Below the pieces are notes generated by a model, which was not told where the DNA came from, made no database searches, and saw nothing but the letters and a program-made list of their open reading frames with translations. The position numbers were made by a program, and so were the translations under genes. 64,000 bases of DNA from VAZQ01 sp963816745 (GTDB lineage: Bacteria; Pseudomonadota; Alphaproteobacteria; Rhizobiales; Xanthobacteraceae), in the NCBI GenBank assembly GCA_963816745.1, contig CAWFLQ010000011.1:62001-126000 (forward strand). Direction: 5' to 3'. Positions 25,029 through 33,461 of this stretch are shown one piece after another; positions within the stretch are counted from its first letter, which is position 1, and each line of letters opens with the position of its first letter.

Positions 25029-26153
25029 TCAGGCGGCGACGCGCTGTTGCCCGCCGTTGTCGCCGTACGCCTCTTCGCGGTAGAGGCCGAGCGCCCACAT
25101 GACCGGCAGGTCGTTGAACGTGAACAGGCAGGCGTCGTCGCGGTCGGACGCGTTGCCGTGCTCGTGCCACGCCCAGGACGGCACGCAGAAGATGTCGCGC
25201 TCCTCCCAGTCGAAGCGCTTGCCGCCGATGATCGAGTAGCCTTTGCCCTTCGCCACCTGATAGACGAAGCTGCCGGTGTGGCGGTGCGCCTTGGTGCGCT
25301 CGCCCGCACGCAGCATCTGCATGCCGGCGCCGATCGTCTGCATGACCGGCCCGCCGGTGACAGGATTGACGTAGTTCATGATCACGCCGTCGAACGGCGT
25401 GCCGTCGGTCGCGCCGGCGTATTTCCGCAGCGCCTCGTAGGTCGGTTCCCACTCGTATTTGAACAGCGGCGAGTAGCCCTTCGACCATTCGCCGGTGGCC
25501 GGCCGCAGGCCGGGATTGCCCCAGGCGTTGCGCATGTCGTCGACGGGGTGCCCGACCTCCTGCTGGAGCTTGGGATGGACGGCGTAGAAATTGGCCTCGA
25601 GCGCGTTGACCAGCGGGATGTCGAGACCGTCCTGCCAGATGCAGGGACTCCCGGTCGCTTCGACGCCGTGCTCGTGCCACGTCCCGTTCGGCGTCAGCAC
25701 GAAATCATTGGCGCCGAGCGTCATCTTGTGGCCGTCGACGATGGTGTAGGCGCCCTCGCCTTCCATGATGAAGCGCAGCGCCGACGCCGAGTGCGCGTGC
25801 GCCGAGGCGACCTCGCCGGGATGCATGACCTGCAGGCCGGAATAGAGCCAGCCCACCGCCGCCGCGACGTCGCGCCGGCCCGGGTTGTTGAGATAGATGA
25901 CCCGGCGCCCCGCCTTCTCCGGCGTCACCAGGTCCACCGAGCGCAGCACGTGGTCACGCAGGTCCTTGTACCGCCACAGCACCGGAACCGATTCCGATTT
26001 CGGCTCCCAAGGCTCGATCTTGTTGGCGACGGTCCACAACGCGGCGGTGTCGAGCCGCTCGAGGTCGTCGTAGTAGGCGACGAGCTCCGGCGTATCCTCG
26101 ACATTGGCCCTTCCAGCGACATCCTCGCGATAGCTCTGGCGCGCGACGGTCAT
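25029..26153 (-). CDS. Gentisate 1,2-dioxygenase
   Basis: A complete 374-residue bicupin ring-cleavage enzyme that opens gentisate (2,5-dihydroxybenzoate) to maleylpyruvate using Fe(II). Cupin 1 shows HAHSASALRFIMEGEGAYT (iron-binding HxH, about residues 120-138) and PNGTWHEHG; cupin 2 shows KAHRHTGSFVYQVAKGKGY (about 290-308) and PSWAWHEHGN. The first WxxH motif and the overall length fit the family. It converges on poxB with 16 bp between stops. No maleylpyruvate isomerase or fumarylpyruvate hydrolase is visible in this window, so the downstream steps must be encoded elsewhere. Confidence 0.93.
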   Translation of the reverse strand: MTVARQSYREDVAGRANVEDTPELVAYYDDLERLDTAALWTVANKIEPWEPKSESVPVLWRYKDLRDHVLRSVDLVTPEKAGRRVIYLNNPGRRDVAAAVGWLYSGLQVMHPGEVASAHAHSASALRFIMEGEGAYTIVDGHKMTLGANDFVLTPNGTWHEHGVEATGSPCIWQDGLDIPLVNALEANFYAVHPKLQQEVGHPVDDMRNAWGNPGLRPATGEWSKGYSPLFKYEWEPTYEALRKYAGATDGTPFDGVIMNYVNPVTGGPVMQTIGAGMQMLRAGERTKAHRHTGSFVYQVAKGKGYSIIGGKRFDWEERDIFCVPSWAWHEHGNASDRDDACLFTFNDLPVMWALGLYREEAYGDNGGQQRVAA

Positions 26154-26271
26154 GGCGAAGGCTCCGCTCGATATGAACCCTTAACATAAGGGGTCCTCGC
26201 GAAGGGTCAATGTCACGACTTCGATTGACGCCTGCCGCGCGCCTCGGTACCGGTCACGGCACAGAGGCACA

Positions 26272-27651
26272 ATGCAAGATATCAAGCAAAAGGTCGCGCT
26301 CACCTCGATTGCCGCGTCGGCCGGCCTGACGGTGACGAAGGCTGTGGTCGGCGTCGCGACCGGCTCGCTGGCGATTCTGTCCGAAGCCGCACATTCGCTG
26401 GTCGATCTCGCGGCGACCGTAATGACCTATTTCGCGGTGCGCGTGTCCGGCAAGCCCGCCGACGAGGAGCACCACTACGGCCACGGCAAGGTCGAGAGCG
26501 TGACCGCGCTCGCCGAGACGGGGCTGCTGTTTCTGCTCTCGGGCGTCGTGGTCTGGGAGGCGCTGCAGCGTCTCATCGGTGGCCATGGTCACGCCGTCGA
26601 GGCCACGTTCTGGGCCTTCGCGGTGATCGTCGGGTCGATCATCGTGGACTTCTTTCGTGCGCGCGTCCTCTATCGGGTCGCCTCCGAAACATCGAGCGAG
26701 GCGCTGGAGGCGGATGCGCTGCATTTCGGCTCCGACATGTGGTCGTCGATCGCGGTCCTCATCGGCCTCGTCGCAGTCGCATTCGGCTATACCTGGGCCA
26801 ACTCCGCCGCGGCGATCGTGGTCGCGGTCTTCATCTGCATCGCCGGCTGGCGCCTCGGCCGGCGCACCATCGACACGCTCACCGATACCGCGCCGGCGGG
26901 CGCGGCCGACCGGATCACCACGATCGTCGCGCGCATCCCGGGCGTGGTCGGCGTCGAACGCGTGCGCGTGCGGCCGGCCGGCGATGTGCTGTTCGTCGAT
27001 CTCGTCGTGGCGGTGAGCCGAACGCTACCGCTCGATCGCGTCGCGGTGCTGAAGGAGCGGATCGAAGGCGCTGTACGCAACGAGTTTGCGAAGGCGGAAG
27101 TAACCGTCAACACCGAGCCGCGCGCGCTCGACGACGAGAGCGTGCTCGAGCGCGTGATGGTGATCGCGCGCAACCGCGCGCTCGCGACCCATCACGTCAC
27201 GGTGCATGCGATCGAAGGCCGGCTCGCGGTCTCGCTCGACCTCGAGGTCGACGGGAGGCTGTCGCTGAGCGCGGCGCACGACATCGCCAGTGCGCTCGAA
27301 GACGCCATCCGCGAGGAGCTCGGACCAGCGGTCGAGGTCGAGACGCACATCGAGCCCCTGCAGCCGCACGATGAGCCCGGCCGCGAGGCGCCGCCCCGGC
27401 GCATCGCCGACGTGCGCGAGGCGCTGACCGAGATCGCTGCCAAAGTCGACTTCGTCGGCGAGATCCATGACGTGCGCGTGCGCGAGGCCGACGGCGGAGA
27501 GATCGTCAATTTCCACTGCCTGGTCGATCCCGCGCTCGCGGTGGCCGACGTGCACGAGAAGGTCGACGAGGTCGAGCGCGCGCTGCGGCTGCGATTTCCG
27601 TCGATCAAGCGCGTCATCGGGCACGCGGAGCCGGCGCCGACGTCACCATAG
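26272..27651 (+). CDS. Cation diffusion facilitator with three tandem C-terminal domains
   Basis: A 459-residue CDF-family divalent-metal exporter. The membrane part (1-205) has the two metal-site helices SEAAHSLVDLAAT and DALHFGSDMWSS, giving the HxxxD pairs of a Zn-type site, and an HHYGHGK loop. A typical CDF has one cytoplasmic dimerisation domain of about 80 residues; here three such units can be drawn (about 210-285, 297-368 and 380-455), each with the same strand-helix rhythm (for example GVVGVERVRVRPAGD, THHVTVHAIEGRLAV and FVGEIHDVRVREADGG). The start ATG 26272 is the first in frame. The metal is not predictable beyond a Zn/Fe/Mn class. Confidence 0.9.
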   Translation: MQDIKQKVALTSIAASAGLTVTKAVVGVATGSLAILSEAAHSLVDLAATVMTYFAVRVSGKPADEEHHYGHGKVESVTALAETGLLFLLSGVVVWEALQRLIGGHGHAVEATFWAFAVIVGSIIVDFFRARVLYRVASETSSEALEADALHFGSDMWSSIAVLIGLVAVAFGYTWANSAAAIVVAVFICIAGWRLGRRTIDTLTDTAPAGAADRITTIVARIPGVVGVERVRVRPAGDVLFVDLVVAVSRTLPLDRVAVLKERIEGAVRNEFAKAEVTVNTEPRALDDESVLERVMVIARNRALATHHVTVHAIEGRLAVSLDLEVDGRLSLSAAHDIASALEDAIREELGPAVEVETHIEPLQPHDEPGREAPPRRIADVREALTEIAAKVDFVGEIHDVRVREADGGEIVNFHCLVDPALAVADVHEKVDEVERALRLRFPSIKRVIGHAEPAPTSP

Positions 27652-27657
27652 CCACGC

Positions 27658-28641
27658 TCACGGCAGCAGCACCGCCGCACCCTCGAGCCGCCCTGCGCGA
27701 AGATCGGCGAGCGCCTCGTTCGCCTGTTCGAGCGGGTAGCGCGTGACCTGCGTCTTCACGCCCGCCTGTGGCACGGCGCCTAAGAACTCGTGCGCGTCGG
27801 CACGCGTGAGGTTGGCGACCGAGACGATGTGGCGCTCCTCCCAGAGCAAACGATAGGGAAAGCGCGGAATATCGGACATGTGAATGCCGCCGCAGACGAC
27901 GCGCCCGCCCTTCTTCACCGCCGCGAGCGCCGCCGGCACGAGCGCCCCGACCGGCGCGAAGATGATCGCAGCGTCGAGCGCCTCGGGCGGCATCGCGCTG
28001 GAGCCGCCGGCCCAGACCGCGCCGAGCGATCTGGCAAATTCCTGCGCCGCGGTGTCGCCGTCGCGGGTGAAGGCGTAGACGCGGCGGCCCTGCCACGCCG
28101 CCACCTGCGCCAGAATGTGGGCGGCGGCGCCGAAGCCGTAGAGGCCGAGCGTGCGCCCTTCGCCCGCCATCCGATAGCTGCGCCACCCGATCAGGCCGGC
28201 GCAGAGCAGCGGCGCAATCTCGGCGTCGTCGCCGCGCTCCGGCAGGGGGAAGCAGTAACGCGCATCCGCGACGGCGTGCGTGGCATAGCCGCCGTCGCGG
28301 GTATAGCCGGTGAACAGCGGCCGATCGCACAGATTCTCGCGGCCGTCGCTGCAATAGGGGCAGACGCCGCACGTATAGCCGAGCCAGGGCACGCCGATGC
28401 GCTCGCCGATCGCGAAGCCCGCAACGTCCGCGCCCAACGCCGCCACGCGCCCGACGATCTCGTGGCCCGGGACGATCGGCAGCTTGGGATCGGGCAGCTC
28501 GCCGTCGACCACATGCAGGTCGGTGCGGCAGACGCCGCAGGCCGCGATCTCCACCAGGACGTCGCCGGAGCCAGGCGCCGGCGTCGGCCGTTCCCGCATC
28601 ACGAGCGGGGTGCCTGGTTTCTCCAAAACCATGGCGCGCAT
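27658..28641 (-). CDS. Zinc-dependent alcohol dehydrogenase, MDR superfamily
   Basis: A complete 327-residue medium-chain dehydrogenase/reductase. CGVCRTDLHVVDGEL (catalytic zinc Cys), PGHEIVGRVAALG (catalytic His and Glu) and the structural zinc loop CGVCPYCSDGRENLC are all present. The nucleotide-binding segment is LGLYGFGAAAHILAQ, slightly off the usual GxGxxG. It resembles AdhP-like enzymes that oxidise short primary alcohols. It converges on the CDF gene with 6 bp between stops, and lies 69 bp downstream of the Tat-amidohydrolase gene on the same strand. Confidence 0.92.
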   Translation of the reverse strand: MRAMVLEKPGTPLVMRERPTPAPGSGDVLVEIAACGVCRTDLHVVDGELPDPKLPIVPGHEIVGRVAALGADVAGFAIGERIGVPWLGYTCGVCPYCSDGRENLCDRPLFTGYTRDGGYATHAVADARYCFPLPERGDDAEIAPLLCAGLIGWRSYRMAGEGRTLGLYGFGAAAHILAQVAAWQGRRVYAFTRDGDTAAQEFARSLGAVWAGGSSAMPPEALDAAIIFAPVGALVPAALAAVKKGGRVVCGGIHMSDIPRFPYRLLWEERHIVSVANLTRADAHEFLGAVPQAGVKTQVTRYPLEQANEALADLRAGRLEGAAVLLP

Positions 28642-28710
28642 GTCGAAACCTCCGCCGCCACACGAAAGCGGCGTGCGGCGGCGCGGTCAAGACCGATCAG
28701 CAGCAAGTGG

Positions 28711-30207
28711 TCAGACGCGTTTGTTCGGCACGTTCGCGTTCTTGTAATTGCGCTCCTGCGCCTCGTTGCTCAGCCGGGTGATCCGGTCCCAATCGACGCC
28801 GACCAGCTGCCCGTTGCGCTTCATCACCTTGCCCGCGATCAGCACGGTGTCCACGTTCTGCGGCCCCATGCTGGTCACGACCGCGCCGACTGCGTTGTTC
28901 ATCGGCATGACGTTGAGCCGGTCGGTGCGCAACAGGATGATGTCGGCCTCCTTGCCCGGCGTGAGCGTGCCGATCTTGCGCTCGAGGCCGTTGGCGCGGG
29001 CGCCTTCGACGGTGGCGAATTCGAGGACCTCCCGCACGGTCAGGAACTTCGGCGGATTCTTGTCGCCGGCGAGCCTGCGCGCCCAGACCTCGTTCTTCTG
29101 CAGCGAGAAGACCGTGCGCATCTGCGTGAAGAAATCGTTCGGCACCGAGGTTTCGACATCGACGCTGAGCGAGGGGCGGATGCCGATATCGAGCGCTTTC
29201 TGGGTCGGCGGATTGCCGTGCCCCATCAGCATCTCGACATAGCCGGCGATCGAGATGGTCCCGCCGGTGTCGCGGATCAGCTTCCATTCCGTATCGTTCA
29301 GCGTGCAGCAGTGGATGTAGGTGGTGTCGGACTTGAGCGCCTGCGCGGCGTTGAGCTTCTCCAACAAGCCGTTGCGACCGAACTCGCCCACGCCGACGTG
29401 GATGCTGATGCGCGCTCCCACGTCGCGGGCGGCCTTGAACGATTCCAGTATCAGCTCGGGCGCGCCGGACGGGGCCGCCATGTAGAGCGTCATGAGCTGG
29501 TCGTCGCTGGAGAAGTACTGCTTGCGCAGCCGCGCGATGTCGCCCGGGAACTTGTGCCCTTTCATCTCCCAGAACCGGCCGTTCTCGTTCTGCGGATTGC
29601 CGTAGGCGAACACCGCGCGCACGCCGGAGTCGGCCAATCCTTTGATCACCGCGTCCGAGTGCTCCGGCGTGTTGTGGATGTGCGACCAGTCGAGGACGCA
29701 GGTCACGCCGCTGTCGATGGCGCCGAGCGCGCTGATGAGATCGGCGGCATAGACATCGTCCGGCGTCATCTTGGCGCCGAACGTCCGCTGCACCACGTTG
29801 CGATAGTCCTCCAGCGAACCGTCCGGCAGCACGTTGCGCAGGTAGCCCTGCCACATGTGCCGGTGGGTATCGACGAAGCCGGGCATCACGATCGACTTCG
29901 AGGCGTCGATCACCTCCGCGTTGGGCGCGGCGATGTTCGCGCGCACCGCGGAGATCTTGCCGCCTTCGACCAGCACGTCGGCCTGCTCGAAGTCGCCGAC
30001 CGCGCGATCGAGGCTGAGCACGCAGCCGCCCTTGATCAGGATCGGACGGCCGGGCGCCGGCGCCGCCGGCTGCTGGGCTTGGGCGGTACCGCTGACCGCG
30101 CCGACGACGGTGGAGGCGGCGACGGCGGTGGCCGCCGTGGTGCAGAGGAATTGCCGGCGCGACAGCGCGGGCGATGGATTGCATGCGCTGCAAAAGCAGG
30201 ATGTCAT
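28711..30207 (-). CDS. Tat-exported metal-dependent amidohydrolase (AtzA/SsnA-like)
   Basis: A complete 498-residue protein. The first about 45 residues form a twin-arginine signal (SRRQFLCTTAATAVAAS, cleavage near AQAQQP), so the enzyme is predicted to work in the periplasm, which is unusual for this superfamily. The hydrolase part shows the metal HxH in VDTHRHMWQGYLRN, the third ligand region ISIHVGVGEFG, and the C-terminal LTPGKEADIILLRTDRLN typical of chlorohydrolase/cytosine-deaminase-like members. The substrate cannot be named. It sits next to a TctC receptor on the same strand (111 bp away), so the two may handle the same compound. Confidence 0.9.
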   Translation of the reverse strand: MTSCFCSACNPSPALSRRQFLCTTAATAVAASTVVGAVSGTAQAQQPAAPAPGRPILIKGGCVLSLDRAVGDFEQADVLVEGGKISAVRANIAAPNAEVIDASKSIVMPGFVDTHRHMWQGYLRNVLPDGSLEDYRNVVQRTFGAKMTPDDVYAADLISALGAIDSGVTCVLDWSHIHNTPEHSDAVIKGLADSGVRAVFAYGNPQNENGRFWEMKGHKFPGDIARLRKQYFSSDDQLMTLYMAAPSGAPELILESFKAARDVGARISIHVGVGEFGRNGLLEKLNAAQALKSDTTYIHCCTLNDTEWKLIRDTGGTISIAGYVEMLMGHGNPPTQKALDIGIRPSLSVDVETSVPNDFFTQMRTVFSLQKNEVWARRLAGDKNPPKFLTVREVLEFATVEGARANGLERKIGTLTPGKEADIILLRTDRLNVMPMNNAVGAVVTSMGPQNVDTVLIAGKVMKRNGQLVGVDWDRITRLSNEAQERNYKNANVPNKRV

Positions 30208-30317
30208 GAAGTCCTCCCGGGTATCTGTTGTTATGCGCCGATGCTACCCCTGTTCAGAGGTCGCATCTAGCGCAACAACATCAGGAGGCGATGCGAGCGT
30301 GGGTCGCTGCCCACTAC

Positions 30318-31276
30318 CTACTGCGGCTTGATGCCAGCGTCCTTGAGGATCTTGCCGTAGCGCTCGGTGTCGGACTTGTTGATGGCGTCGAGCTCGGCCG
30401 GCGTCGATGGCGTCGGGATCGAGCCTTGATTGAGCAGTTTCTCGCTGACGTCGGGAAGCTTCAGGACCTTGGCGATGTCCGCGCTGACCTTGTCGAGGAT
30501 CGGCTTGGGCGTGCCGGCGGGCGCGAGAATCGCCGAACCACGAATCGTACTTGTAGTCGGGCAGACCGGATTCCGCGACGGTCGGCACATCCGGCAGCTG
30601 CGGCACGCGCTTCGCCGAGTTGATGGCAACGGCCTTCACCTTGTTGGTGGCACCGAGGTCCTTGGCCGACGGGATCGGAGCAAAGTACAACTGCGCATCG
30701 TTACGGAGGACGGCCGTTACGGCGTCCGGAGCGCCCTTGTAGGGAATGTGAACGATGTCGATCTTGGCATTCTGCTTGAAGATCTCGGCGGACAGATACG
30801 AGGTGCTGGCAACGCCGGCCGAGGAGAAATTGAGCTGGCCCGGCTTCTGCTTCGCGAGCGCGATGAAGTCCTGGATGGACTTGCCGGCGAAGTCGGGCGG
30901 AACGATCGCGACCAGCGGCACCGACGCAAGCAGGCGTGACGCCGGCGAAGTCCTTCACCGGATCGAACAGGATGGTGCTGTTGATGGCGCCGGCGATGGT
31001 GTGCCCGTTGGACGTCAGCATGAGCGTGTAGCCGTCGGGCGTCGCTTTGGCGACGCCGTCGTTCCAGGCAGGCCGGGTCTATTCTCGACGATGACCTGCT
31101 GCTTCCATGTGTCGGATAGCTTGTCGGCGAGGATGCGCGCGAGCCCGTCACTGATGCTGCCGGCGGCGAACGGAACCACGATGCGGACCGTCTGGGCGGG
31201 GTAGGTCTGCGCCGAGGCACCGAGAACCGAGGCGACCAGTACCGCCGAGGCAAGCGAGATCGCGCGAAGCGTCGTC
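30318..31276 (-). CDS. Orphan TctC/Bug-family solute-binding protein, three frame shifts
   Basis: The reconstructed protein is about 318 residues. It has a Sec-type signal (LASAVLVASVLGASAQ), then YPAQTVRIVVPFAAGSISDG, IVENRPGLPGT, HIPYKGAPDAVTAVLR and the C-terminal LAPAGTPKPILDKVSADIAK, all in the family order. The frame breaks near 31065, 30927 (one extra T in GCTTGCG) and 30535; removing one base at each point restores the family sequence. A GGAGG box lies 6 bp before ATG 31276. The gene is adjacent to a periplasmic amidohydrolase; no transporter membrane subunits are nearby. Confidence 0.85.
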
Positions 31277-31368
31277 ATCACAATCCTCCCAAAATAGCCG
31301 ACGCAACCATACAATGGGTTGCGGGCTCCGGTTGAAGCTTCTTCGGAAGGGATTAAAGCAGGAAGTGA

Positions 31369-31397
31369 ATTCGGGGTATATAAGGAAAAACGTCGCG
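31369..31397 (+). repeat. Left direct repeat, candidate attL
   Basis: Reads ATTCGGGGTATATAAGG then AAAAACGTCGCG. It matches the copy at 36837-36865 at 25 of 29 positions in the same orientation, and nothing similar was seen elsewhere in the window. Confidence 0.5.
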
Positions 31398-31537
31398 GGC
31401 GGCGCCGGCCGCAATCGCAAAAATACCTATGAAATAAGGGTTTCTTGCGTGTCGGGCCGGTCCGCGACATGGCGCTCGCCTTTGTGAATCTTTTGCATTA
31501 TTTTGTGTTGGTTTTCAACGGTTCGGATTTGTTGGCG

Positions 31538-32083
31538 GTGACTGGACGCGACAAGGGCGCGACATGGCGCTCGACCAACGTCCTCGGTTGGTCGAAGCCT
31601 CGCCTGCTGCACGAGCTCCAGAACGGGCGGCAGTACCGGACTTTCCCGCCCGGCATCTCGATCGACTGGGAGCGACCCCTATATGCGGGACCACCTCGAC
31701 GTACAGACCAGCCAGCTCACGAAAGTCGTGCTGGGACCGCGAGTGCCGCCCATTCTCGCATCCCGCCAGGTGACCATCGGAATTCGAAGTGTGGGACGGC
31801 GAGGTGCAATCACTGCCGCCGCCACCGGCGAACGCACCAGCGGCCTCGCCAGTGCCCTCGGCACGACAAGGGAAACGACCCACCAGCGAGGACCTGCAGG
31901 ATTGCGTACTGGCGATCAAGAAGGACTGGCAAGGGCGATCCGCCTGGCAGAGACAAGCTTCATGAGGAGGTGAAAAACCGCCTCAACTGGCCGGTAGGGC
32001 GCGACCACGTGGATAGGATTTGGAAGAAAGTTGCACCCCAATGGGTGAACCCGAGGGGTCGTAAGCGCAAATCTGCGAAATAG
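31538..32083 (+). CDS. Hypothetical element-borne protein, three frame shifts
   Basis: The reconstructed protein is about 180 residues and has no named family that I recognise. The N-terminal part reads LGWSKPRLLHELQNGRQYRT then FPPGISIDWERP; the middle has a Pro/Ala linker (LPPPPANAPAASPVP); the C-terminal part (EEVKNRLNWPVGRDHVDRIW) is followed by a basic tail (PRGRKRKSAK), which suggests nucleic-acid contact. One-base corrections near 31680, 31787 and 31955 join the three frames. GTG 31538 is a tentative start; there is no strong ribosome-binding site. Similar small proteins occur in rhizobial genomic islands, by memory only. Confidence 0.5.
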   Translation: MTGRDKGATWRSTNVLGWSKPRLLHELQNGRQYRTFPPGISIDWERPLYAGPPRRTDQPAHESRAGTASAAHSRIPPGDHRNSKCGTARCNHCRRHRRTHQRPRQCPRHDKGNDPPARTCRIAYWRSRRTGKGDPPGRDKLHEEVKNRLNWPVGRDHVDRIWKKVAPQWVNPRGRKRKSAK

Positions 32084-32205
32084 AAAATCGCTGAAAAAAT
32101 CGCCGACGCAATTCGCGGTCTTTTTTGGAGCCGCGAATTTGCGAATAATGCAGAAACCCATCAAAGCATTTTAGGACCGTCGCGAACAGCCACGGAGCTT
32201 TCGCG

Positions 32206-32452
32206 ATGGACAACCAACCAACACGATGACGGAGACGATCGCCTCGCCGGCGACCTGCTGGTCGGCGCGGGCGCGATCCGCGCCTTCTTGGTGCATCTCG
32301 GTATGCCCGAGAGCGTCGATCCCTACTACTTGAAGAGGTCCGGCGCCGGTTGGCCGATCGGTAAAACTGGCGACACCGGGCAAATAATCGCCAGCAAGCG
32401 CCGAATTATCCGCCACATCGAACGGCTCACGCGCGGCAACACCGCCGCCTAG
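32206..32452 (+). CDS. Small HTH/AlpA-like DNA-binding protein, one frame shift
   Basis: The reconstructed protein is about 81 residues. LVGAGAIRAFLVHLGMP, then a WPIGKTGDTGQIIASKRR wing, and a final helix IIRHIERLT have the layout of the short winged-helix proteins (excisionase, AlpA, terminase small-subunit types) carried by integrative elements. ATG 32206 has GGAG 8 bp upstream; reading through requires dropping one A near 32220. A role in excision or element control is inferred from size and context only. Confidence 0.5.
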
Positions 32453-32589
32453 GGACAGCCCATCGCGGTCGCGATGATCGGCGGGCGCCCGCGGCGATGA
32501 CTATCACCCATCCGCTGACGTGACTGCGGCCGGGCACCAGAACCCCGTGAAGGAAAGGTGCACCGGCCGCGAAACCGAAGGAACGTTCG

Positions 32590-32940
32590 ATGAATTGTCT
32601 TACAACATTCGATTGCGCGTCGGCAACCACGATCCGCCGGGTCTCGGGTCAGTACCTCGCGAAAAACCGCCTCGGTGCCCGCGAGCGGGCCCGCCTGGCG
32701 GCCGACATCATCGGCGGCCGTGCCGAGGTTGCCGACCTCACGGTGGCGCAGACCATCGCGCTCTGTCGTTCGAACAGGGTCTATGTCGCGGAAGCGCGCG
32801 ACCCTGGCCGCTCCGATCGCCTGCGGCAGCGCCGTTTGGAGCGGGCCTGGGAGGCCGTCGATCCCGACTGCCGCGCCGAGTTTTGCCGCGTCATCGGAGT
32901 TGAGCAGGTCTGGAAAGTGCTGGCCGCGGCGATCGGATAA
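32590..32940 (+). CDS. Hypothetical protein of the integrative element
   Basis: A complete 116-residue, mostly helical and basic protein (RRVSGQYLAKNRLGARERAR, then LAADIIGGRAEVADL and TVAQTIALCRSNRVYV). I do not recognise a family. AAGGA lies about 8 bp before ATG 32590. It is followed within 12 bp by an intrinsic terminator, so it can end its own transcript. The gene order (small HTH, this gene, SSB-like, primase) suggests an early-region replication or recombination role, which is inference. Confidence 0.65.
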   Translation: MNCLTTFDCASATTIRRVSGQYLAKNRLGARERARLAADIIGGRAEVADLTVAQTIALCRSNRVYVAEARDPGRSDRLRQRRLERAWEAVDPDCRAEFCRVIGVEQVWKVLAAAIG

Positions 32941-32951
32941 CCGTGCCCCAC

Positions 32952-32982
32952 GGCGTCGCTCGCGAGGGCGGCGCCTTTTTTT
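32952..32982 (+). terminator. Intrinsic terminator after the 116-residue element gene
   Basis: GGCGTCGC pairs with GCGGCGCC (one T-G wobble) around a short loop and is followed by seven T residues. It is nearly the same sequence as the hairpin at 33402. Confidence 0.75.
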
Positions 32983-33001
32983 CAAATCAGGAGTAACGAA
33001 G

Positions 33002-33394
33002 ATGGACACCAGGAAATTCGGCTCGGTCTTCATCAAGCCCGACGACGTGCGCGACGGTCCGCGACAGGAGCGTATCGTCAACGTCTTCGAAAGCGAAAAG
33101 TACCGCGGTCTCGTTCTCGATCTCGATGCCGGTGACCAATTCTCGCTCAACAACACGAATACCCGCATCCTGAACAAGGCCTACGGCTGTGAATCCGATA
33201 ACTGGATCGGCCAAATCATCGAGCTTGCGCTCGGCACTTATAAGGACTGGCGCAGCGATCCGCCGGAGGAAAAAGAAACGGTTATTGTGAAACCGATCTC
33301 CGCGCCGCAACCGTCTGCGGAGAACGGCGGCATCAAAACGACGGCGGCAGCACCGCGGCTGGTGCGGCCCTTCGATGATGAAATTCCCTTCTAA
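33002..33394 (+). CDS. Phage-type protein with an SSB-like acidic tail
   Basis: A complete 130-residue protein. Its last residues, FDDEIPF (124-130), match the acidic C-terminal tip of bacterial single-stranded DNA-binding protein (consensus DDDIPF), which docks recombination and replication partners. The N-terminal part (KFGSVFIKPDDVRDGP, LDAGDQFSLNNTNTRILNKA and NWIGQIIELALGTYKDW) is not the classical SSB OB-fold by eye but resembles small phage replication-associated proteins. A Pro/Ala/Thr linker separates the two. AGGAGT lies 8 bp before ATG 33002. Its place just before a primase gene supports a job on ssDNA during element replication. Confidence 0.65.
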   Translation: MDTRKFGSVFIKPDDVRDGPRQERIVNVFESEKYRGLVLDLDAGDQFSLNNTNTRILNKAYGCESDNWIGQIIELALGTYKDWRSDPPEEKETVIVKPISAPQPSAENGGIKTTAAAPRLVRPFDDEIPF

Positions 33395-33401
33395 GGCCAA
33401 C

Positions 33402-33441
33402 GGCGTCGCTCGCTCCCTGCGGGCGGCGCCTTTCTTCCTTT
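33402..33441 (+). terminator. Intrinsic terminator after the SSB-tailed gene
   Basis: GGCGTCGCTCGC pairs with GCGGGCGGCGCC around TCCCT and is followed by TTTCTTCCTTT. It shares its stem with the terminator at 32952. Confidence 0.7.
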
Positions 33442-33461
33442 GAGCTCGACCTGGGTGTGCC

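Noticed and set aside
23228..25309. Long minus-strand open frame opposite poxB
   Set aside because: The plus strand encodes a complete pyruvate oxidase; the minus frame has no domain and poor composition.
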